A stretch of 12,298 bases of DNA from contig JAPONU010000541.1 in NCBI GenBank assembly GCA_026713745.1, positions 1-12,298 of the forward strand, written 5' to 3'. Below the pieces are notes generated by a model that was not told the origin of the DNA, searched no databases, and was given only the letters and a program-made list of their open reading frames with translations. Within the stretch, counting starts at the first letter, position 1, and each line of letters starts with the position of its first letter. This document shows, one piece after another, positions 7,400-12,192 of this stretch. The stretch comes from a bacterium (GTDB lineage: Bacteria > Actinomycetota > Acidimicrobiia > Acidimicrobiales > CATQHL01). The position numbers and the translations under genes were made by a program.

Positions 7400-8605
7400 A
7401 TGGATCGACGGCAACGGGAAATCACAGAAATCGAGCGCCTGCGTGACAGCCGGGTTATCACGTACGTCACCGGGGACCGCAATCCCATCTCTGCCCGAAT
7501 AGGCGATGATGCTGTTCGCCCGTTTTTCGACGTGCTGCGCGAGATGGGTCCCACGGAGAATCTCGATCTGTTCATCTATTCGCGAGGGGGCGCAATTGAA
7601 GTTCCGTGGCGCATCGCTTCTGCATTGCGCCAGTACGCGGACACTTGGAACGTCCTGATTCCCTTCCGCGCGAACAGCGCAGCGACTCTCTTGGCGCTCG
7701 GGGCCGACGAGATCGTCCTCGGCCGTCACGGGGAGTTGGGGCCCATTGATCCCATTCTCAGCATCCAGCACAGGACCGGCGCGCCGGGACATCCCGACGG
7801 CACCCCCCTCGACGACACCATCAATGTCGAGGATGTGATGGCCTACCTGCGCTTTGTACGCGAGCAGGTCGGGTTGACGGACCAGTCGGCACTCGCCGAG
7901 AGTCTGCGACGTCTCGCCGAACGGCTCGATGCGGTCGGTCTGGGCCACGTCTACCGCACTCGATCTCACATCCGTGATGTGGCGCATCGCATGCTGACCT
8001 CCCAACAGAGCCCACCCGGCGAACGCGTCATGGAGACGATCGTGGAGACACTCGCAGCGCGGGTGTACGCCCACGGTCATGCGATCGGGTTCGCCGAGGC
8101 CAGCGACATCGGGCTGCCGGTCGTCAAGGCGCCAGAGGATCTGGAGACTGCAATGTGGAGTCTCCTCTGTAGGTACGAGGAAGACCTGAAACTGCGAGAG
8201 CCGATCGATCCCGCAGAGCGCGTCAGCGACACCGACCGGTTCGTGACGGAGACCCCTATTGCCGTCGTGGAGAGCAGCGAAACGCTCTACGAGTTCCGGG
8301 GGAAGCTGGATGTCCGGGCTGTCCGACAGATGCCGCCAACGCTAAACGTGTCTCTGAGCCTGAATCCGCAGATGCCGTCGAACCTGGATCCGAGCGAACT
8401 CCCCCCGGAGATTCAGGCAATTTTCCAGCAGATCGCGACTGAGTTGATACCTCTGGCGCAGCAAGCCGTGCGAGAGGCCCTCGATGCACAGGCTCCTCTC
8501 GCCGGCATCGAGGTCAACTTCCGGGACGGCAAGTGGACTCGCATGAACCCGACGGACGGCGACGTGAACGCGGGCGAAACAGCCTCAGCTGACAAGTCGG
8601 CCTGA
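7400..8605 (+). CDS. SDH-family ClpP/SppA-fold serine peptidase
   Basis: A 401-aa protein matching the SDH proteinase (SDH_sah) family, soluble relatives of SppA and ClpP in the crotonase-like peptidase fold. Diagnostic stretches are FIYSRGGAIEVPW (58-70, oxyanion-type Gly-Gly), FRANSAATLLALGADEIV (89-106, with S93 the likely nucleophile), GELGPIDP (111-118) and YAHGHAIGFAEASDIGLPV (near 223-241). There is no signal peptide or membrane segment, so it should act in the cytoplasm. Residues 315-401 form a less conserved tail rich in Pro, Asn and Asp. The ATG is set by a GGAGG 5 nt upstream. The gene is divergent from the exonuclease-DinG-RecQ fusion. Sampled lines give 55-63% G+C against 75-77% in the fusion gene, which suggests a different history, perhaps transfer. 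The substrate is unknown. Despite the family name, no specificity for serine dehydrogenase should be assumed. Confidence 0.85.
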   Translation: MDRRQREITEIERLRDSRVITYVTGDRNPISARIGDDAVRPFFDVLREMGPTENLDLFIYSRGGAIEVPWRIASALRQYADTWNVLIPFRANSAATLLALGADEIVLGRHGELGPIDPILSIQHRTGAPGHPDGTPLDDTINVEDVMAYLRFVREQVGLTDQSALAESLRRLAERLDAVGLGHVYRTRSHIRDVAHRMLTSQQSPPGERVMETIVETLAARVYAHGHAIGFAEASDIGLPVVKAPEDLETAMWSLLCRYEEDLKLREPIDPAERVSDTDRFVTETPIAVVESSETLYEFRGKLDVRAVRQMPPTLNVSLSLNPQMPSNLDPSELPPEIQAIFQQIATELIPLAQQAVREALDAQAPLAGIEVNFRDGKWTRMNPTDGDVNAGETASADKSA

Positions 8606-8658
8606 AGGGAACGATCACCCCAACACCGGAACGGTCCGCTGTGTTCTTCCTTGCGCCG

Positions 8659-8922
8659 CTACGGCACGACGACCCGTGCAGGGCCCGGCGAGATCGAGGA
8701 CGTCGTCATCGGGATGATCGAGCCGGGTCCTGGACGATCGTCGTTCTCCTCCTCATCACCCTCGTCGTGGCGTGACGGAGCCAGGTGAATCTGCGACCGG
8801 GCGGAGAACGCCGGAAGCGCTCGCACGTGCACGTCCACATTGGTCTCCGGCATTATCGGACTTGACCGAGGATTCTCGGATTCCAAATCCGCAGCATGTA
8901 ATTCATTGTGAACCCTTGTCAT
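8659..8922 (-). CDS. Possible small hypothetical protein (87 aa), leaderless
   Basis: I do not recognise this protein. The reading frame is open well upstream (to 9138), but the ATG at 8922 is attractive because a TATCAT box (TANNNT -10) sits exactly 6 nt before it, the same geometry as at vapB in this window. The predicted protein is hydrophilic, has an acidic patch (DEGDEEENDD) in its second half and ends in a Pro/Ser-rich tail. There is no signal peptide, membrane helix or known motif. From the second in-frame ATG (MPETNV) onward, third codon positions are about 78% G/C by hand count, which is mildly coding-like. It converges on the peptidase gene, whose stop is 53 bp away. The opposite strand has a 44-codon frame ending in a hydrophobic run, so coding here is uncertain. 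Confidence 0.35.
   Translation of the reverse strand: MTRVHNELHAADLESENPRSSPIMPETNVDVHVRALPAFSARSQIHLAPSRHDEGDEEENDDRPGPGSIIPMTTSSISPGPARVVVP
8866..8891. repeat. Overlapping small hairpins in the AT-richer gap
   Basis: CCGAG-GATT-CTCGG (8866-8879) and CGGATT-CCA-AATCCG (8877-8891) are perfect stems of 5 and 6 bp that share CGG, so they are mutually exclusive. If the small minus-strand gene is real, they fall inside its coding part. They could otherwise be a protein-binding site or chance. Confidence 0.3.
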
Positions 8923-8928
8923 ATCGGG

Positions 8929-8934
8929 ATGATA
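8929..8934 (-). promoter_or_regulatory. Candidate leaderless -10 box TATCAT
   Basis: On the minus strand TATCAT ends 6 nt before the ATG at 8922. The 17-bp-spaced -35 position reads GTGAGG, a poor match (3 of 6) to TTGACA. This is the main argument for the small gene at 8922-8659. Confidence 0.35.
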
Positions 8935-9212
8935 CCAACGACGAGCACCTGCCTCACCGCCAGTCGGCGCAAACGCAGCGCTGATCCCATTGAGCACCGT
9001 CACACGTCGAAGCGTGCCAGGAGACTCACCGAACTCGATGTCGCGAATTCCGCTCGTTGGGCACACGGCTAGTTTGCGCCATCGATCGGGCGCGTGCGGG
9101 GATGCCGACAACTCACGATTCTCTCGTAGCTGTCCCACGCTCGGTCGCGCGGAGACGACTATCTCATGACTCCGAACTCTCCTCGTCGGCCGGGCCGCTC
9201 GACACTCGGGTC

Positions 9213-9242
9213 ACCCTCCGGCCGGCTCCGGATACGGAGGGT
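9213..9242. repeat. Inverted repeat ACCCTCCG / CGGAGGGT
   Basis: Perfect 8-bp arms at 9213-9220 and 9235-9242 enclose a 14-nt GC-rich loop. It lies about 200 bp upstream of higA copy 1. No T-run follows on either strand. It could be a terminator-like hairpin or an operator. Confidence 0.35.
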
Positions 9243-9321
9243 CATTGTCGGGGCGTCATGGTCGTCGAAAGTCAGGGAGTGATTCGACGACTGCAACCGG
9301 GCGACTCCCTCGAACTCCACG

Positions 9322-9420
9322 ATGCACGCTCCGTCCCCAGCGGCCACTCGTGGCGGACGACGCATGGCTCGCAGCAGAGTCCTCGTCGCGGTCATCACCG
9401 AGATCGCCGACTACCACTGA
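9322..9420 (+). pseudogene. Possible 3' remnant of a HigB-type toxin upstream of higA copy 1
   Basis: A short frame (32 codons from ATG 9322, or 18 from ATG 9364) ends in ITEIADYH and a TGA, 25 nt before the higA copy 1 start. The second higA copy has the corresponding frame ending in IIGTADYH, with the same 25-nt gap. RelE/HigB toxins encoded just upstream of higA often end in -DYH, so these may be the last codons of lost toxins. Only that tail is recognisable and no HigB catalytic region is present, so this is inference. It could also be a leader peptide or plain duplicated 5' sequence. Confidence 0.25.
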
Positions 9421-9703
9421 GACGACCGGTCGCCCGGAGAAATCCATGACGACATATCCATACAGTCCGGACTACGCCACCCCACCCGGCTGGACTCTCG
9501 AGGAGAAGCTGGAGGAACTGTCGATGAGCCAGGCCGAGTTGGCTCGCCGCACCGGGCTATCGACGAAGCACATCGATCAGATCGTGCGCGGGAAGGTTCC
9601 CATCACCACCGAGGTGGCGTGGCGTCTCGAGCGCGCCACCGGCGTACCCGACCGGCTCTGGAACAACCTCGAGAGCAGGTACCAGGAGCACCAGGCTCGC
9701 CTC
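9373..9703 (+). repeat. Direct repeat copy 1 (higA unit)
   Basis: This segment matches 11787-12120 in the same orientation, with an offset of 2414 bp before the start codon and 2417 after it because copy 2 has one extra codon near the N-terminus. The upstream 50 bp differ at about 8 positions. The encoded proteins differ at 12 of about 84 aligned residues. Weaker, gapped similarity may extend some 80 bp further upstream. Confidence 0.8.
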
Positions 9704-9745
9704 GTCGAAGAGGCCAACTTGGCGGAGCAGGTTGACTGCAGATGA
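9446..9745 (+). CDS. higA: HigA-family HTH antitoxin, truncated (copy 1)
   Basis: A 99-aa DNA-binding protein of the Xre/HigA type. After a YPYSPDYATPPGWTLEEKL lead, the helix-turn-helix is SQAELARRTGLSTKHIDQI, near 28-46, followed by VRGKVPITTEVAWRLERATGVPDRLWNNLESRYQ. Long members of this family (about 370-390 aa) continue after a segment like LAEQVDW into an ImmA/IrrE-type metallopeptidase domain. Here the frame stops at LAEQVDCR, right at that junction, and no continuation is seen in the next 350 bp. A GGAG stands 6 nt before the ATG. It may repress its own promoter and, if a toxin partner exists, neutralise it. No intact toxin gene is adjacent. It is 86% identical to the second copy 2.4 kb downstream. 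Confidence 0.75.
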   Translation: MTTYPYSPDYATPPGWTLEEKLEELSMSQAELARRTGLSTKHIDQIVRGKVPITTEVAWRLERATGVPDRLWNNLESRYQEHQARLVEEANLAEQVDCR

Positions 9746-9865
9746 ACGTGCGCCGCAGCCCGCCCGCGGCCCGATTATCGACCGGCCTCTGGAACTCGCC
9801 GCCGATCACTGCTCGTTCAGAAAGTCCCTGGTCGATATGGGTGACTTCCGCTTCGAGGACGAGTC

Positions 9866-10100
9866 TCACTGGCCGAGCGCCCGCCCCTTCGGCTCCTGTA
9901 GGGGTGGACTTTCCGGTGGATCGATTCCCGAGCCCCAGTGCTGCGCTCCGAAGAGCGCCGCTGACTCCCGTGCCGTGTGCTCCATCCAGGCTCGATCGAG
10001 GTTCGAATCCGGGTGATCCTCGAAGTACGAATCGATCAACATCGACAGGTCGTCCTCGGTCGAGAACCCGGGCGAGCGAGAAACCGCCGCTGTCGCTCAC
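9866..10100 (-). pseudogene. Small hypothetical gene, apparently frameshifted
   Basis: The upstream gene ends in GTGA, so a GTG start at 10100 would be translationally coupled. That frame begins MSDSGGFSLAR. A convincing protein-like stretch then runs in the next frame: FSTEDDLSMLIDSYFEDHP, continuing through LDRAWMEHTARESAALFGAQHW to a TGA at 9868-9866. One extra base in the CCCGGG at 10067-10072 would explain the switch, and removing it gives a protein of about 77 aa. Alternatively the second part is its own gene from ATG 10042 (58 aa), with GAGGA about 11 nt upstream. I do not recognise the family. The coupling suggests it works with the hypothetical protein encoded just upstream. Confidence 0.4.
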
Positions 10101-10954
10101 CGCTGCCCCGCGGGGCTCCACATGCCGTGCACGCGAATGCACATGATGTGGTCCTCGCGGAACCACACACGATGGTGCGCGCACGCCCCGACAGCGCTGT
10201 TGCGGAACCCGGCGGACACCTCGCCGACATCGTAGATGCGAACGTCCTCGTGCCACGTGTGCGCCCAGACCCATTCCGGCACGCCGACGCCGTCCCGATC
10301 ACAGAGCGCGTGCACCGTCGCGGCAATCCGGACGAGATCGAGACGGTTCGGCCCGCTCGGGGGTGGTGCACACATCGCAGGGCGGCGCGCGGGGTGCAGC
10401 GCCCAACGATTCACGAAACTCGACAGCGCGGCGATCCTCGATCCCTGCCCAGCGGACATCGGTGCGGGAAGATGCGCCGCGGTCAACGGCTCGCCGCGCC
10501 GCCGCGGCGGCGCGCTGGCGCCGGTCGGCGCCGGCGGGGGTGCGATCCCATCGAGGACCGCGCAGAGTTCCCGCATCCTGGCGCGCATCGCGACCGCGCC
10601 CGCGCCCCGTTCGGCCGCGGCGACCTCGCGCAACGCATCGGCACGCAGATGCTCCAGATGATCAACGCGTTGCGCCGTCACGCGGAGCGCCTCCGGCCAC
10701 GCCAACTCGGCGCAGACATCGAAGTTCATGACCGCCTCGAGGTAGGTGACCTCGAGGGCGCTCAGCCCGCGGCGACTGTCGTTCGCGCGCGGCCGCAGCA
10801 CCAGGCCGGGGTGGGGACGGCGCACACTCGGCTCGCCGACGACGGCGACCTCTGCGACGGGCCTCACCGTATGGGTCAACCACCCCGCCACCTTCCCCGC
10901 CTGGTGACCCGTCAGGCCACAACCCTCGCCGGCGATCGCTCGCGCGATGTCCAA
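10097..10954 (-). CDS. Hypothetical protein, possible antitoxin-island component
   Basis: An unrecognised protein of 285 aa from the TTG at 10954, which has an AGGGGG about 10 nt upstream. The frame is open further to an ATG at 11098 inside vapC, so a longer form cannot be excluded. Residue numbers here count from the TTG. The N-terminal half looks folded and helical (LDIARAIAGEG, AGKVAGWLTHTVRP, LSALEVTYLEAVMNFD, EHLRADALREVAAAE). A Pro/Ala-rich linker follows near 150-180. The C-terminal part has aromatic and His/Cys-rich character (VPEWVWAHTWHEDVRIYDV, then CAHHRVWFREDHI), resembling conserved hypothetical proteins encoded beside actinobacterial toxin-antitoxin loci. That resemblance is from memory and unsure. 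It follows vapC on the same strand after 85 bp and overlaps the next small gene by GTGA. The opposite strand is open for 417 codons, but its Arg/Pro-rich product looks like an antisense shadow. Confidence 0.6.
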   Translation of the reverse strand: MDIARAIAGEGCGLTGHQAGKVAGWLTHTVRPVAEVAVVGEPSVRRPHPGLVLRPRANDSRRGLSALEVTYLEAVMNFDVCAELAWPEALRVTAQRVDHLEHLRADALREVAAAERGAGAVAMRARMRELCAVLDGIAPPPAPTGASAPPRRRGEPLTAAHLPAPMSAGQGSRIAALSSFVNRWALHPARRPAMCAPPPSGPNRLDLVRIAATVHALCDRDGVGVPEWVWAHTWHEDVRIYDVGEVSAGFRNSAVGACAHHRVWFREDHIMCIRVHGMWSPAGQR

Positions 10955-11039
10955 CTGCCCCGGCCCCCTACCGTGGCGGTTGGCAGCATCGACGGAGCCT
11001 CGTGGGAACGGTTCGCTCGTCTGCCGGACCTCGGAGCGA

Positions 11040-11426
11040 TCAGGGTCGGCGGACCTCGACGTCCTCGGCGTACTCGGCGAGGGCACGCAGATCCGCAACG
11101 CCGCCCGTCAGCACCGTGCCGCCGGGCTCGGCGCCGGCGACGACGACTGCGTCGGTGGCCGATCCTCTACCGGCCAGCGCGCGCAGAGTTCCGGCCCGTC
11201 TCGCAACCCGCTCCGGCAGGACCTCGATGACCTCGCAGTGCTTGAGGAATCGGTTGACAGCGGCATCGGTTCGTTGCCGGCCCGACACGCACTCCGCCAG
11301 CACCACCGAGGGCACCACCGGCGGCCAGATCTCGTCCCGGATGAACGTTTCGATCAGAGCCGCCGCGCTCGGGCGGCGCTGCGCCAGTGCGGTGACGCCC
11401 CCCGAGTCCAGGGCGAGCGGCGTCAT
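11040..11426 (-). CDS. vapC: VapC-type PIN-domain toxin
   Basis: A 128-aa PIN-domain protein, the ribonuclease half of a type II toxin-antitoxin pair that cleaves RNA with acid-bound Mg2+ or Mn2+. Conserved acids seen are D7 (LALDSG), E45 (SVVLAECVSG) and D92 (GSATDAVVVAGA). At the fourth site the usual TxD before the last acid is TGG (107-109), with D112 retained in VADLRALAE, so one metal ligand may be weakened. The length is normal for VapC. The ATG overlaps the vapB stop as ATGA, which is typical tight coupling ensuring antitoxin is made first. The last acid position is variable in the family, so loss of activity is not certain. Confidence 0.82.
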   Translation of the reverse strand: MTPLALDSGGVTALAQRRPSAAALIETFIRDEIWPPVVPSVVLAECVSGRQRTDAAVNRFLKHCEVIEVLPERVARRAGTLRALAGRGSATDAVVVAGAEPGGTVLTGGVADLRALAEYAEDVEVRRP

Positions 11427-11665
11427 CGGTCGACGCCGTCCCGGCGGATGACGCGGGACAGGGCCTCAGCAGCGGCGAACTCCTCCGCCGAGGGCTCGCC
11501 GACCTCGTCGATCAACTCCGACAGGTAACGCCGGGCCCCCTCGATCAGCTCGCGGCGCCGCAGATCAGCCCGCACGGCGTCCTGCAGAAGCTTCGAAGCG
11601 GGCATGTTGTACTCCTTGACCGCTGCGTAGAGCTCTGTCGGCAGGTAGACCTGCATCCGGGGCAC
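11423..11665 (-). CDS. vapB: VapB-type antitoxin
   Basis: An 80-aa protein with a ribbon-helix-helix-like start, MQVYLPTELYAAVKEYNM, then PASKLLQDAVRADLRRREL. The acidic C-terminal part (ELIDEVGEPSAEEFAAAEAL) would wrap the toxin. The RHH part should bind the promoter and autoregulate the operon. The GTG at 11665 is chosen because TATAGT ends 6 nt before it, the geometry of a leaderless transcript. An ATG at 11656 would give 77 aa. The frame stays open upstream to 11812, but that extension is Arg-rich and runs antisense to the higA copy 2 leader. The gene overlaps vapC by 4 nt. Confidence 0.8.
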   Translation of the reverse strand: MPRMQVYLPTELYAAVKEYNMPASKLLQDAVRADLRRRELIEGARRYLSELIDEVGEPSAEEFAAAEALSRVIRRDGVDR

Positions 11666-11671
11666 CCGCCT

Positions 11672-11677
11672 ACTATA
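11672..11677 (-). promoter_or_regulatory. -10 box TATAGT of the vapBC operon, leaderless
   Basis: On the minus strand TATAGT is one base from TATAAT and ends 6 nt upstream of the vapB GTG, so transcription would begin at or next to the start codon. No clear -35 is seen at 16-19 bp. The same AT-rich patch could also serve the plus-strand higA copy 2, since the two units diverge here. Confidence 0.5.
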
Positions 11678-11720
11678 CACACACGCCAATGATCGGCCGT
11701 TTGCTCGAACAGCCGATTGA

Positions 11721-11834
11721 GCGCGGCGACGAAGCTCTCGACGTGCCCAGCCATTCGTCGTCGGCGATCGACGCCGCCTCGTCCGCGGCAGAATCCGCGT
11801 CGTGGTCATCATCGGAACCGCCGACTACCACTGA
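11721..11834 (+). pseudogene. Possible 3' remnant of a HigB-type toxin upstream of higA copy 2
   Basis: After a TGA at 11718-11720 the frame is open for 37 codons with no good start codon. It ends RIRVVVIIGTADYH then TGA, 25 nt before the higA copy 2 ATG. Its tail aligns with the frame ahead of higA copy 1. The -DYH ending is common in HigB toxins, but nothing else identifies a toxin. Confidence 0.25.
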
Positions 11835-12120
11835 GACGCCACAAGCGCGGGAGACCGCCATGACGCCGACTTATCCGTACAGCCCGGACCACGCCACCCC
11901 GCCCGGCTGGACCCTCGAGGAAGCGCTGGCGGAGCTGTCGATGAGCCAGGCCGAGTTGGCCCGGCGCACCGGGCTCTCGCCGGAGCACATCGACCAGATC
12001 ATCCGGGGCAAGGTCCCCATCGCAGGCGACACAGCACGTCGACTCGAACGTGCCACAGGCGTGCCCGAGCGGCTCTGGAACAACCTGGAGAGTCGGTACC
12101 AGGAGCACCAAGCCCGCCTC
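11787..12120 (+). repeat. Direct repeat copy 2 (higA unit)
   Basis: Second copy of the unit at 9373-9703, same orientation. Together the two copies bracket vapBC and the two hypothetical genes, which lie on the opposite strand. Recombination between the copies would delete about 2.4 kb and leave one higA. Confidence 0.8.
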
Positions 12121-12141
12121 GCCGAGGTTGAGCGGTTATGA
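11860..12141 (+). CDS. higA: HigA-family HTH antitoxin, truncated (copy 2)
   Basis: A 93-aa Xre/HigA-type protein with HTH SQAELARRTGLSPEHIDQI, near 29-47. It ends RYQEHQARLAEVERL, about where longer relatives pass into a metallopeptidase-like domain. Compared with copy 1, most changes cluster in the segment after the HTH (AGDTAR for TTEVAW) and in the tail, so DNA recognition may be similar while partner contacts differ. GGGAG stands 6 nt before the ATG. The gene diverges from vapBC, with 194 bp between starts. Its stop codon lies inside the left arm of a 12-bp inverted repeat. No intact toxin gene lies next to it in the window. Confidence 0.75.
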   Translation: MTPTYPYSPDHATPPGWTLEEALAELSMSQAELARRTGLSPEHIDQIIRGKVPIAGDTARRLERATGVPERLWNNLESRYQEHQARLAEVERL

Positions 12142-12187
12142 CATATTCGTTAGGGCCGCCCGTCTACGTCTCACAAATATGTCATAA
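12136..12187. repeat. Perfect 12-bp inverted repeat with 28-nt spacer
   Basis: TTATGACATATT at 12136-12147 and AATATGTCATAA at 12176-12187 are exact reverse complements. Each arm also contains a 9-bp odd palindrome, TATG-A-CATA or TATG-T-CATA, with centres 41 bp apart (about four helical turns). A partial third copy, CTGTCATT, follows at 12190-12197. The repeat sits between convergent genes and overlaps the higA copy 2 stop. The AT-rich arms and long loop argue against a standard terminator. A two-site operator or a recombination site fits better. Confidence 0.6.
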
Positions 12188-12192
12188 CTCTG

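Larger units (their letters stand above)
8923..9321. other. Gap without a convincing gene
   Basis: About 400 bp with no open frame on either strand that I trust. Frames of 43-79 codons exist, but they lack ribosome sites and recognisable protein character. The left end holds the TATCAT box at 8934-8929 (minus). The right part holds an 8-bp inverted repeat at 9213-9242. No tRNA or other structured RNA is recognised. Confidence 0.5.

Noticed and set aside
4873..7446. 857-codon open frame on the plus strand
   Set aside because: It is the antisense shadow of the exonuclease-DinG part of the fusion gene, with a low-complexity Gly/Val/Arg/Gln product and no motifs.
7165..7575. N-terminal extension of the fusion helicase to an ATG at 7575
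   Set aside because: The extra 137 residues have no domain character and lie antisense to the peptidase gene. The exonuclease domain begins a few residues after the GTG at 7164.
9245..9445. In-frame upstream extension of higA copy 1 (67 residues), and the similar one for copy 2
   Set aside because: PTTTET is shared by both copies, but that follows from the duplicated DNA. A ribosome site directly precedes the internal ATG in both, and the extensions are Ser/Arg/Pro-rich.
10002..10015. GGTTCGAATCC, resembling the T-arm of a tRNA
   Set aside because: The flanking bases do not form the 5-bp T stem and no acceptor, D or anticodon arm fits around it. It lies in a likely coding stretch of the minus strand.
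9977..11230. 417-codon open frame on the plus strand
   Set aside because: The product is Arg/Pro-rich and featureless. It is antisense to the hypothetical protein and vapC, which show real motifs or folded character and operon-type overlaps.
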